The translations under genes and the position numbers were made by a program. DNA of 36,466 nt from Oscillospiraceae bacterium (lineage in GTDB: Bacteria > Bacillota > Clostridia > Oscillospirales > Ruminococcaceae), in assembly GCA_017399765.1 (NCBI GenBank), contig JAFQBH010000011.1, forward strand, positions 1 to 36,466, read 5' to 3'. The stretch's first letter is position 1, and each line of letters opens with the position of its first letter. Below are positions 8,442 through 15,762 of the stretch, piece by piece. Below the pieces are notes generated by a model. The model ran no database searches. It worked only from the letters and a program-made list of their open reading frames with translations, and was not told the origin of the DNA.

Positions 8442-9002
8442 TTAGCCGCCAAAAAAAAGATGTTCGATAAGAATTTTTGTTCCGAGAAAAACAAGCACAA
8501 TTCCGCCGAAAAGTTCCGCTTTCGACTTATATTTTGCTCCGAAAACGCTTCCGATTTTGATTCCTGCGGCAGAAAAAAGGAAGGTTGTAACACCTATCAA
8601 AGCAACCGCAAAAAGAATATCCACTTTAAGAAATGCAAATGTTATTCCTACCGCAAGAGCATCAATGCTCGTCGCAACCGCGAGCACGAGCATTGCCTTG
8701 AAACCAAAGGAAGAATCCTGGTTGTTCTCCTCTTCCCTGGATTCTTTCACCATGTTGAATCCGATTATTCCGAGAAGGATAAAAGCCACCCAATGGTCAA
8801 TGCTCGTAATATATTGCTCAAAAGTTGAACCAAGCAAAAAACCGATAAGCGGCATCAGCGCCTGAAAGCCACCGAACCAGATTCCTGCCGAAATCATATG
8901 TTTCGGTCTTATTTTTCCTACTGAAAGCCCTTTGCAGATGGATACCGCAAAAGCATCCATAGAAAGGCTTATACCTATTAAAACAAGTTCGATTACCGAC
9001 AA
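8442..9002 (-). CDS. mntP: Manganese efflux pump MntP
   Basis: MntP exports Mn2+ across the cytoplasmic membrane and protects against manganese excess. The protein is about 186 residues with six hydrophobic segments. It has the two family repeats, each with an acidic signature: [13 protein letters not shown] near the N-terminus and [13 protein letters not shown] near residue 110. The start is taken as TTG 9002 because AGGGGG lies eight bases ahead; the in-frame TTG at 9008 would be only two bases from that site. A yybP-ykoY riboswitch and terminator in the leader provide Mn2+-dependent control, which independently supports the substrate. Confidence 0.95.
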   Translation of the reverse strand: MSVIELVLIGISLSMDAFAVSICKGLSVGKIRPKHMISAGIWFGGFQALMPLIGFLLGSTFEQYITSIDHWVAFILLGIIGFNMVKESREEENNQDSSFGFKAMLVLAVATSIDALAVGITFAFLKVDILFAVALIGVTTFLFSAAGIKIGSVFGAKYKSKAELFGGIVLVFLGTKILIEHLFFGG

Positions 9003-9028
9003 AACCAATTCCCCCTGTTTATAAATAA

Positions 9029-9057
9029 AGACTTATCCGCAAAACGCGGATAAGTCT
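9029..9057 (-). terminator. Riboswitch-controlled terminator in the mntP leader
   Basis: A 12-bp stem (9046-9057 with 9029-9040) with a 5-base loop is followed on the minus strand by TTTATTTATA. Its 5' arm, AGACTTATCCGC, overlaps the CTTAT that closes aptamer helix P1. Aptamer formation and termination are therefore mutually exclusive, so ligand binding would permit read-through. Confidence 0.88.
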
Positions 9058-9140
9058 CATCATTTAAAGCAATGCCAGGATTTTTTATAATCCAGTCTGT
9101 TGACATAGCTGCGCATATGCGCCGACTACTCCCTTATTCA
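9050..9140 (-). ncRNA. yybP-ykoY manganese riboswitch
   Basis: Read on the minus strand, the leader begins AAGGGAGTAG, passes ATGTCAACA and ATCCTGGCATTGCTTT, and ends with GATGAGACTTAT. These are the conserved parts of the yybP-ykoY class, which senses Mn2+. P1 forms between ATAAG near 9137 and CTTAT near 9053. The predicted promoter places the transcript start within a few bases of the aptamer 5' end, and mntP follows directly. Confidence 0.92.
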
Positions 9141-9147
9141 AGCGGTA

Positions 9148-9176
9148 ATTATAGCAAATTTCCAATTAAAAGTCAA
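9148..9176 (-). promoter_or_regulatory. Promoter of the mntP riboswitch transcript
   Basis: -35 TTGACT (9171-9176), a 17-base spacer and a perfect -10 TATAAT (9148-9153) on the minus strand; the start falls at about 9141. Confidence 0.88.
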
Positions 9177-9183
9177 TTCGTGC

Positions 9184-9864
9184 TCAAATTTCCTTTCCGG
9201 TTTCAGAATCATATATATTCTCGTAAACCGCATAATAGAACGGCGGAATTCTTCTGTCAAGATGGAAACATCCAAAAAACCATTTGTTGAATTTGCATTT
9301 TACTGAAACTTCATTAAGAAAAGCATGAAGATTATTGAAACAATTGCTTTCCATTTCAAGAAAACCGCGCATTTTAAATCCAGTGTCATAAGTAACAATA
9401 TAATCAACCGCATTTTCTGCTTTTTCAAGGTTTTCGCGAGCGTGCTCACATTCCTGCTCATTCGGAAGTCTTACAAAATCCGGACATTCGCGAAAATCCA
9501 TAACGTCAAGCTCCTCGTCATCTCCTCCGCCGAATGCAAAGATTTTTTTACCCTCGATCTCAAAAATCTCTCCGCGCATAAGCTGATAGATATTTTCTGA
9601 AATTTTTCTTGCTTTTCCGCCGCAAAAATCGACTTTCGGAAATTTTTCGAGCATCTCAAAATTTTCGTGAGCACCTTCTACAAAAAGGATCTGATATTTT
9701 CTTTTTGAAAGCCATTTTATATTGCTCAACTCTTCTTTAGATTCATTCCAGACAAAGCCAAAATCTCCGCAAACAATGATTGTATCGCCTTTTTTGATTT
9801 TCTTTGCAGAATTTGTTTTGAATCTTGAAATTTCTCCATGTGTATCGCCGGTAAAATAAATCAT
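9184..9864 (-). CDS. Calcineurin-like metallophosphoesterase homologue lacking several metal ligands
   Basis: The 226-residue protein follows the small bacterial metallophosphoesterase fold. GDTHG (6-10) and CGDFG (Asp34) are intact. Later signatures are altered: the usual GNHEN reads GAHEN (Ala65), the usual THxxP segment reads VTYDTG (Tyr for His), and the usual GHxH near the C-terminus reads GCFH (Cys for the first His). All three changes were checked in the codons. The family uses these residues for the two-metal site, so the protein may be inactive, bind a single metal or act as a binding protein. ATG 9864 has GGAGG six bases ahead and is preferred over the upstream start at 9900. It appears monocistronic. 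Confidence 0.82.
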   Translation of the reverse strand: MIYFTGDTHGEISRFKTNSAKKIKKGDTIIVCGDFGFVWNESKEELSNIKWLSKRKYQILFVEGAHENFEMLEKFPKVDFCGGKARKISENIYQLMRGEIFEIEGKKIFAFGGGDDEELDVMDFRECPDFVRLPNEQECEHARENLEKAENAVDYIVTYDTGFKMRGFLEMESNCFNNLHAFLNEVSVKCKFNKWFFGCFHLDRRIPPFYYAVYENIYDSETGKEI

Positions 9865-9955
9865 TTTTTCCTCCGGAATCAATATAATCAAACCGGTCAA
9901 AAATTAACAAAAGATTAATTTTATACCAAACCGGAATAAATTAAAAAATAACCTA

Positions 9956-9984
9956 TTCCATTATACACCATTTTTTGCTATAAT
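9956..9984 (+). promoter_or_regulatory. Promoter of the S11 peptidase homologue
   Basis: A perfect -10 TATAAT (9979-9984) preceded at 17 bases by a weak -35 TTCCAT (9956-9961); the gene starts at 10054. Confidence 0.5.
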
Positions 9985-10053
9985 ATCAATATAGTATATA
10001 AAAAAACAATTTTCATCAGGATTTTGAATTTTTATATGGTCTCGGAGGAAATT

Positions 10054-11379
10054 ATGAAAAAAGCATTATCTATCGTTCTTGCCGTAATAATGGCGCTTTC
10101 CTGCTGTGTATCCGCTTTTGCAGCAACAAAATACCAGCCTTCTTTTGAAATAAATTGCGAATCTGTTTATCTTGCGGACGAAAACGGAAATGTTCTTTTT
10201 GAACAGAATCCCGAACAGCGTATGTATCCCGCAGAGCTTGTTCAGATTATGACTGCCATTGTTGTTATCGATAACATCGATGCCGTTGGCGGATGGGAAG
10301 CCGAAGCTGCCTATGAAATGAGCACCCAGAACTTTCTTTATGAAAACCGTCACGGAATCATTTCAACCGGTATGCTCGCCGGCAACGTTTTTACCGCTGA
10401 TGAACTTTTCCATGCAATGGTAATTGCTTCCGGTTATGATGCAGCCATGACCCTTGCAAAACTCATCGCAGGAAGCCAGGACGCTTTCGTCGAACTTATG
10501 AACCAGAAAGCTGCTGAAATAGGCGCAAGGGATACAAATTTCACAAACTGCCATGGTCTTCATGATACCGCAAACTATACAACCGCCTATGATATGTATC
10601 TTATTTCCAAATATGCAATGAGCCTTGATAAATTCAAGGAAACCGTTGCAAAAAAAGCTTATACATGCGAAGAAACAGATACACATAAAAAGCTTATCTG
10701 GAATACCGATAACGGTCTTGTTGCAAGCGGAAACATCCACTATTATTCCCCCGTTACCGGAATAAAATCCGGTTACAGCGCCGAAATCGGAAGAAACGTC
10801 GCTTCCTATGCGGAATATGAAGGTTTTGCATATTACCAGGTAAATATGGGCGCTCCTTTTGAACTTGACGAAGGTTACAACCTTGCTCTTTATGATGCAA
10901 AGCAGCTTTACAACTGGGCATTCACCGAGTTTGAGGTCAAAACCATTGTTGAATCCGGCTCCCAGGTCGGCGAAGTTCCGCTTGAACTTGCATGGCAGAA
11001 AGACCACCTTAAACTTATGATCGGCGAAACCTATCGTGCTCTTCTCCCTATTGATATTGACATTTCTTCCATCGTTTATGAATCCGATCTTCCCGAATCC
11101 GTAGAAGCTCCTATTGAAAAAGGCGAAAAAATCGGTACACTTAACCTTGTTCATTCCGGTGAAATTATCGGATCCGTCCCTTTGGTTTCGATGGAAGACG
11201 TTGAACAAAGCGAACTTTTAAGCGGCCTTAAAAATTTCTCCGATATGACCCGTTCTTTCTGGTTTAAATTTATTGTGATCGTTCTCTTTGTTCTTGTTGC
11301 TCTTTACATTGCTCTTATGATTATAAGAAATTATAATAAGAGAAAATACGGCAACTTCAAAAAGAGAAAACGTCTTTAA
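10054..11379 (+). CDS. Peptidase S11 (D-alanyl-D-alanine carboxypeptidase) homologue without catalytic Ser and Lys
   Basis: Family members (DacA/DacF) trim the terminal D-Ala of peptidoglycan stem peptides outside the membrane. The 441 residues have a signal peptide ending AFA (about 1-26), an S11 domain, a beta-rich C-terminal part and an unusual C-terminal membrane segment (about 405-427) followed by a basic tail. The expected SxxK reads ELVQ (Glu61, Gln64), SxN reads SGY (126-128), and the third motif is kept as KSG (238-240). The flanking PA and IMTA residues align, so this is substitution rather than misreading. It is predicted not to be a D,D-carboxypeptidase and may bind peptidoglycan or regulate another protein. 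ATG 10054 has GGAGG ahead of it; an upstream start at 10024 is less likely. Confidence 0.87.
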   Translation: MKKALSIVLAVIMALSCCVSAFAATKYQPSFEINCESVYLADENGNVLFEQNPEQRMYPAELVQIMTAIVVIDNIDAVGGWEAEAAYEMSTQNFLYENRHGIISTGMLAGNVFTADELFHAMVIASGYDAAMTLAKLIAGSQDAFVELMNQKAAEIGARDTNFTNCHGLHDTANYTTAYDMYLISKYAMSLDKFKETVAKKAYTCEETDTHKKLIWNTDNGLVASGNIHYYSPVTGIKSGYSAEIGRNVASYAEYEGFAYYQVNMGAPFELDEGYNLALYDAKQLYNWAFTEFEVKTIVESGSQVGEVPLELAWQKDHLKLMIGETYRALLPIDIDISSIVYESDLPESVEAPIEKGEKIGTLNLVHSGEIIGSVPLVSMEDVEQSELLSGLKNFSDMTRSFWFKFIVIVLFVLVALYIALMIIRNYNKRKYGNFKKRKRL

Positions 11380-11407
11380 TATTTTTAAAAATATTTTAAA
11401 AAAACTC

Positions 11408-11436
11408 TTGACATTATAAATCATATTGTATATAAT
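11408..11436 (+). promoter_or_regulatory. Promoter of the rplJ-rplL operon
   Basis: A perfect consensus: -35 TTGACA (11408-11413), a 17-base spacer and -10 TATAAT (11431-11436). Confidence 0.93.
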
Positions 11437-11441
11437 ATTAA

Positions 11442-11560
11442 CGCTGTCCAAAGACAGCAGGTGCGTTTCTGCGCTTAAACGGTCAAAATGGCCGGCCTGC
11501 CGAGGATGAGTGTTTTAATGTGATTTATTACGCTCCTTCCACGGCTCGCGGAGGGAGCGT
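11442..11560 (+). ncRNA. Ribosomal protein L10 leader
   Basis: The 5' leader carries the elements of the Firmicutes L10 leader: GCTGTCCAAAGACAGC, then a stem pairing CAGG near 11459 with CCTG near 11497, and a terminator at its end. In this class free L10(L12)4 binds the leader and lowers expression of its own operon. It begins about six bases after the promoter -10 element. Confidence 0.88.
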
Positions 11561-11566
11561 TTTTGT
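11530..11566 (+). terminator. Attenuator terminator of the L10 leader
   Basis: An 11-bp GC-rich stem (11530-11540 with 11550-11560, one G-U) is followed by TTTTGTTT, 48 bases before the rplJ start. Its position between leader and gene marks it as the regulated terminator. Confidence 0.85.
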
Positions 11567-11613
11567 TTATACAAATTCAGCTCCCATCACAAAGCAGGAG
11601 GTGAATTTTTAAA

Positions 11614-12153
11614 ATGGCCAGTGAAAAAATCTTGCAAGCGAAAAAAGAAGCTGTTGCAGAGCTCGTTGAAAAGCTTAAAGTTGCAAAATCCGGTGTTCTC
11701 GTAGACTACGTCGGTATCAACGTTGCTGACGATACCAAACTTCGTCGCGAACTCCGCGAAGCAGGTGTTGAATACACCGTAATCAAAAACTCCATTCTTC
11801 GTTTCGCAGCTAAGGAAGCAGGTTACGGCGAACTCGACGCTTTCCTTTCCGGAAGCACCGCTCTCGCTCTTTCCAACGACGATCCTGTCGCTCCCGCAAA
11901 AATCCTTGGCAAATTTGCAGAAGGTTCCAACGGTAAATTCTCTCTTAAAGCAGGTTTTGTTGAAGGTGAAGTTCTTGACGAAGCAAAAGTTATCGAACTT
12001 TCCAAAACTCCCAGCAAAGAAGAGATTCTTACCATGCTCGTTATCGCTCTTTCCAGCCCCATCAAAGGCATTGCTGTTGCGCTTGACAAATATGTCGAGA
12101 AAGAAAACGGCGGAAATGACGGCGAGCCCGAAGGCGACGGCGAAGCAGCATAA
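11614..12153 (+). CDS. rplJ: 50S ribosomal protein L10
   Basis: L10 anchors the L7/L12 dimers of the ribosomal stalk to 23S rRNA. The 179-residue protein shows the family N-terminus (KKEAVAELVEKLKVAKSGVLVDY) in spaced form, the RRELREAGVEYTVIKNS region and the C-terminal helix that binds L7/L12. A Gly/Glu/Asp-rich tail of about 15 residues extends the usual end. A strong AGGAGGTGA site lies 9 bases ahead of ATG 11614. It is first in a two-gene operon with rplL, 72 bases upstream of it. Confidence 0.97.
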   Translation: MASEKILQAKKEAVAELVEKLKVAKSGVLVDYVGINVADDTKLRRELREAGVEYTVIKNSILRFAAKEAGYGELDAFLSGSTALALSNDDPVAPAKILGKFAEGSNGKFSLKAGFVEGEVLDEAKVIELSKTPSKEEILTMLVIALSSPIKGIAVALDKYVEKENGGNDGEPEGDGEAA

Positions 12154-12225
12154 TTGCGCAGCCTGATCGCAACACTATTTTAATTAAAGAATTACATCAA
12201 AATTATCTACAGGAGGTAAACTACA

Positions 12226-12603
12226 ATGGCTTCTGAAAAAATCCAGAACATTCTCGAAGAGATCAAAGCTCTTACTCTTCTCGAAGCAAACGAACTCAAA
12301 AACGCAATCTGCGAGGAATTCGGCGTTTCCGCTGATGCTCCCGTAATGGTAGCTGGCGCTGCAGCTGGTGCTGCTCCTGCTGCTGCAACCAAAGACAGCT
12401 GGGACGTTGTTCTCACTGGTGCTGGCGAAACCAAAATGGCTGTTATCAAAGCAGTTAAAGAAATCACCGGTCTTGGCCTTAAAGAATCCAAAGAAATCGT
12501 TGACGGCTGCCCCAAAGCAGTTAAAGAAGGCGTTTCTGAATCTGAAGCTGAAGAAATCAAAAAGAAACTCGAAGAAGCAGGCGCTTCTGTTGAAGTTAAA
12601 TAA
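12226..12603 (+). CDS. rplL: 50S ribosomal protein L7/L12
   Basis: The 125-residue stalk protein recruits and stimulates translation GTPases such as EF-Tu and EF-G. An N-terminal dimerisation helix is followed by an Ala-rich hinge (about 40-52) and a C-terminal domain with [19 protein letters not shown] and [19 protein letters not shown] precedes ATG 12226 at normal distance. A terminator follows 22 bases after the stop. The usual downstream rpoB is absent: the next gene is on the opposite strand. Confidence 0.98.
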   Translation: MASEKIQNILEEIKALTLLEANELKNAICEEFGVSADAPVMVAGAAAGAAPAAATKDSWDVVLTGAGETKMAVIKAVKEITGLGLKESKEIVDGCPKAVKEGVSESEAEEIKKKLEEAGASVEVK

Positions 12604-12625
12604 TTTCCGCTTTATCGGATTGCAA

Positions 12626-12662
12626 AAAAGCTCTTCCCTTTTCGGGAAGAGCTTTTCTTTTT
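12626..12662 (+). terminator. Terminator of the rplJ-rplL operon
   Basis: A 13-bp stem (12626-12638 with 12644-12656, core GCTCTTCCC) with a TTTTC loop and a T-rich tail. The converging regulator gene ends at 12663 and can share it. Confidence 0.92.
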
Positions 12663-13412
12663 TTATTTATGCCTGATTGCTCCGAAATAAATCGGCGCAA
12701 AAATCCCCAATATCGCGCCAAATGAAAAACCTGTGATCATAAAATAGCCAAGGTTTCCGCTGAAAAAAATTCTCACCAAAATTGAAGCAACCGGCAAAGC
12801 GACCATTACAATCATAAGGCTTATTCTTGCATTTTTTATTATATAAGGCCAGTTTCTGTTGTTGTAATAAACTCCCGGAGTATGAAGACGGAAAAATCCG
12901 TCCGTATAATAATCAACTTTGTTATCATCAAAATATTTCGGCAGACGTTCTTTTACAAAAAACATAAAATATGCTCCGAAAATTGCCGTAAGAATTTCTA
13001 TTACAATAAGGCTCTGGTAATATTGTGCTCCGTTATTTTTATAGAAATAATATGTTGCAGCCGCACCGACCAAAAGACATATTATATAGATTTTAAACCG
13101 TTTTCTTTTTGAAATATCCGGTTCTTTGTTAAGCTCGATAGCTTTTTCAACAAGTTCATCCACCTGCGAAGCATCAACCTTTTTGCCCTCAATTTTTCCG
13201 CAATTAAGAAGTTCCGCCGCGGTTACGCCAAGGGCATCGGCAAGAGGATTGAGCATCGTGATATCCGGAAGGCTCTGTCCCCTTTCCCATTTACTGACGG
13301 CTTTATCTGAAACAAAAAGGCGCTCCGCAAGTTCCTTCTGGGTCATTCCGCGCTCTTTACGAAGTTTAGAAACAAACTCGCCGAATTTTTCCTTATCGAG
13401 TTCAAATGTCAT
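12663..13412 (-). CDS. XRE-family regulator with a four-segment membrane domain
   Basis: Residues about 9-65 form a Cro/C1-type helix-turn-helix (LRKERGMTQKELAERLFVSD then KAVSKWERGQSLPD). The remainder has hydrophobic segments near 106-125, 133-152, 198-218 and 222-245, so the DNA-binding domain is probably tethered to the membrane. This domain order is common in Clostridia, but target and signal are unknown. ATG 13412 is preceded by GGGAGGTG, which also forms the 3' arm of a strong hairpin. The gene could be read from its own promoter (13432-13461) or by read-through from the sigma/anti-sigma operon just upstream. Confidence 0.85.
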   Translation of the reverse strand: MTFELDKEKFGEFVSKLRKERGMTQKELAERLFVSDKAVSKWERGQSLPDITMLNPLADALGVTAAELLNCGKIEGKKVDASQVDELVEKAIELNKEPDISKRKRFKIYIICLLVGAAATYYFYKNNGAQYYQSLIVIEILTAIFGAYFMFFVKERLPKYFDDNKVDYYTDGFFRLHTPGVYYNNRNWPYIIKNARISLMIVMVALPVASILVRIFFSGNLGYFMITGFSFGAILGIFAPIYFGAIRHK

Positions 13413-13420
13413 AAAAACAC

Positions 13421-13450
13421 CTCCCGGGGAAATTATAACCCCGGGAGGCT
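13421..13450 (-). terminator. Hairpin overlapping the promoter and ribosome site of the XRE gene
   Basis: On the minus strand CCTCCCGGGG (13450-13441) pairs perfectly with CCCCGGGAGG (13430-13421) around a loop TTATAATTT, followed by TGTTTTTATG. It would terminate transcripts of the anti-sigma gene ending at 13500. Its 3' arm holds the GGGAGG ribosome site of the next gene, and its loop holds a -10 hexamer. Confidence 0.75.
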
Positions 13451-13461
13451 TTTCTTTTCAA
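13432..13461 (-). promoter_or_regulatory. Putative promoter of the XRE gene, with its -10 inside the hairpin loop
   Basis: -35 TTGAAA (13456-13461), an 18-base spacer and -10 TATAAT (13432-13437). A start near 13425 would leave only about 12 leader bases and free the ribosome site from the hairpin. Confidence 0.55.
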
Positions 13462-13499
13462 TATTTTTCCGGTGGAACAAAGGTAAACCGTCGGTAGAA

Positions 13500-15095
13500 T
13501 CAATCTTCACTCGTCCGGATTTTGCAGATTTCCATCCAGTAATGTTCTTCTTCGCCGAGAAGAACGCTTGTGATTCCGCTTTGAAGGTCAAATCCAAAAT
13601 TGTTATAAACGATTTCAATTTCATCGGCATTTGAAACGGAGGCAGTCTGTTTCGTAATGTTAAGCTTTGTTCCGAGTTTTGTCACCATGTCAAAACCTTC
13701 CATATCTTCTTCGTGCCTTTTTCCGAAATAATCATAACTTGCTTCCCGAAGGGTTTTTGTTCCGATTTCAACCGTTTTACCGGCGGGAACCGTTACCTCA
13801 AAAGTAACGTACAGAACACGGCTTACGTAACCCGTTTCGACTATTACATCATCAAGCCTTCCTCTGCCATATCTTTCCGCAGGATCTTCCGAAAGCTGAC
13901 CGTGGGCATACATAAATTCCGCAACGTAACCAAGATATTCTTCGTTCGAAATCAAACTGCGAACAGTCGGTTCATCATCAAAATAGTTGGATTCATAATC
14001 TCCGGAAGAAATTATTTCATAAATCACTCCACCGAGGGTGCTTTCATATTCTTCTGAAAGAATACTGAAAGAATCCGTTTCTTCCCTTTTATCCCAGGAA
14101 CCTTTCGATTCTCCCGCAACGGTTTTTACTTTGATATTATCGATATCCTCGCCCATAACGATTACATAAATCGGGTGATTTTTAAAATCCGGATTAAAAC
14201 TTTTCGGAATGTAGGAACCGGCTTTTGCCCAGCCTTCCTCCGAATTCCAGCTCATGGAGTTGAAACCATAAAAATACACGCTGCTTTTTTCGGTATCATA
14301 ATCAAAAGTGACTATCATATCCGGATTATCGATTTCATTAAATTCCTCCATCGGTACGTTATATTCAATTTCAAAGGAATAAACTTTTACCGGCTGATCC
14401 ATTTTTGGATTTTCGGCAAAGGCATTTTCAAGATATTCTCCGCTTTCCAAAAGAGTTTTATACTCATACCAAGATTCAAGACTGCTTAAATTAAGACTTT
14501 CACTTCCGTTTTCATCGCCCCAGGCAGGAGAAAATCCTCCGCTGTAAGGGCCGATTTTAAGTTCGGTTTCAACTTCTTTTCCGTCAACGGTAATCTGCGG
14601 GATTCTTGAAAGGGCGGTGCTTATATTTCCCGCAAAAGGATAAACCGCGGTAAAAGTTTTGTCTTCATCGGTCATATTGGTCACGGTATAATTATCGGTG
14701 ATTACCGCATCGTTTTTCCATGCATCATAATAAACCGTTTCGCCGTTTCCGTCCTCATAGCTTTCGTTATAAGTGTAATAGGGCGTAAAATCAAAATTTA
14801 TACTGCGTTCAAAAGAAAGTCCGTCGGTGTTTTCCAACGCGGTAAGCGGAAATGCAGGACCTGCATAACTCATATAATTTTCTCCCGGTTCACGGTTAGT
14901 TCCGCCTCCTGCGGAAGCACCAAGACCTCCGTTATTAACAATACCCACAGCTATTGCAATTACAAAACAGGCGGCAGCTCCGCCTGCCCAGCGCCAAAAA
15001 TGTTTTTTTCCAAAACGAATTTTTTCTGTCTTTGCTTCATCGATATATTTATCTTCAATTTCCGTTAATGCTTCAAAAATTTTTTCGCTTTTCAT
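13500..15095 (-). CDS. Membrane anti-sigma-factor-like protein with a large extracytoplasmic domain
   Basis: A short cytoplasmic N-terminus of about 33 residues is followed by one membrane segment (about 34-53) and an outside region of about 475 residues with no domain I recognise. The gene overlaps the stop codon of the sigma-factor gene by ATGA (15092-15095), with AAGGAGGG ahead, so the two are translationally coupled. Size, topology and coupling are those of a regulator that holds the partner sigma factor at the membrane. It contains no zinc-binding HxxxCxxC anti-sigma motif. A second pair of the same design is at 26172-27943. Confidence 0.8.
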   Translation of the reverse strand: MKSEKIFEALTEIEDKYIDEAKTEKIRFGKKHFWRWAGGAAACFVIAIAVGIVNNGGLGASAGGGTNREPGENYMSYAGPAFPLTALENTDGLSFERSINFDFTPYYTYNESYEDGNGETVYYDAWKNDAVITDNYTVTNMTDEDKTFTAVYPFAGNISTALSRIPQITVDGKEVETELKIGPYSGGFSPAWGDENGSESLNLSSLESWYEYKTLLESGEYLENAFAENPKMDQPVKVYSFEIEYNVPMEEFNEIDNPDMIVTFDYDTEKSSVYFYGFNSMSWNSEEGWAKAGSYIPKSFNPDFKNHPIYVIVMGEDIDNIKVKTVAGESKGSWDKREETDSFSILSEEYESTLGGVIYEIISSGDYESNYFDDEPTVRSLISNEEYLGYVAEFMYAHGQLSEDPAERYGRGRLDDVIVETGYVSRVLYVTFEVTVPAGKTVEIGTKTLREASYDYFGKRHEEDMEGFDMVTKLGTKLNITKQTASVSNADEIEIVYNNFGFDLQSGITSVLLGEEEHYWMEICKIRTSED

Positions 15096-15646
15096 AAGGC
15101 AATTCCCTCCTTTTCAAGAAATTCCTTAAGATTTTTCCGAAGGCGGAACATTTTAGATGAAAGTTTTTTCGGTGGAATTTTCGATTTTTCCGAAAGTTCC
15201 GCAACGGAATCGCCGAACCAATATCTCCGAAGGAAAAGGATTCTCTCCTCTTTTTGAAGAGTTTCCAGCCAGCGGTTTATTGCAGCGGTTACTTCTTTGT
15301 TTTCGCTTTCTGCTTCAACGTTTTCGAGAGAAGGAACACATTCCTCAAGTTCCGAAAGCATTGTTTCAATTCCGCTTCGCTTTTGCGCCCTGTTTTTTCT
15401 CCAGCGGCTTATTGAAAGATTTCGGGTAATTTTTCCAAGCCAGGCACCGAGAAAATCCGGTTTTTCCGGCGGAATTTTGTTCCAGGCTTTTCCGTAAGTA
15501 TCGTTCACCGTTTCTTCGCTGTCTTCACGGTTCGAAAGAACATTCATTGCTATTGAAAAAAGCATTTTTCCGAATTTGCGTTCGGTTTCCGCAACAGCAA
15601 GTTCGTTTCTTGCGTTATAAAGTTCGATTATTTTTGCGTCCTCCAA
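15092..15646 (-). CDS. ECF-type RNA polymerase sigma factor
   Basis: The 184-residue protein has sigma region 2 (EDSEETVNDTYGKAWNKIP, then FLGAWLGKITRNLSISRWRK) and region 4 (LQKEERILFLRRYWFGDSVAELSEK, then SSKMFRLRKNLKEFL), the two conserved domains of ECF sigma factors. TTG 15646 is chosen over TTG 15649: AGGAGG is eight bases away, and the paralogue at 26172 starts with the same MED...KIIEL sequence. It is first in an operon with the anti-sigma-like gene. A TGCGTCTTTAT element upstream resembles one ahead of the paralogue and may mark an autoregulated promoter. Confidence 0.93.
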   Translation of the reverse strand: MEDAKIIELYNARNELAVAETERKFGKMLFSIAMNVLSNREDSEETVNDTYGKAWNKIPPEKPDFLGAWLGKITRNLSISRWRKNRAQKRSGIETMLSELEECVPSLENVEAESENKEVTAAINRWLETLQKEERILFLRRYWFGDSVAELSEKSKIPPKKLSSKMFRLRKNLKEFLEKEGIAL

Positions 15647-15734
15647 CAAAAATTCCTCCTTTCGGTTTTGATTTTTTAATGAGGGCCTTCATCCATAAAG
15701 ACGCAGGTTTTTATCGGATATTCTCAAAATTTTA

Positions 15735-15760
15735 AAAAAAGGCGCAGAATTTCTGCGCCT
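15735..15760 (-). terminator. Terminator of the GTPase-NYN gene
   Basis: A GGCGCAGA/TCTGCGCC stem (15741-15748 with 15752-15759) with a 3-base loop, extended by A/T pairs. On the minus strand a T7 run follows directly. It begins three bases after the stop codon at 15763. Confidence 0.88.
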
Positions 15761-15762
15761 TT

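Noticed and set aside
10363-11208. 281-codon minus-strand frame
   Set aside because: Shadow of the S11 peptidase homologue, which has a signal peptide, ribosome site and family motifs on plus.
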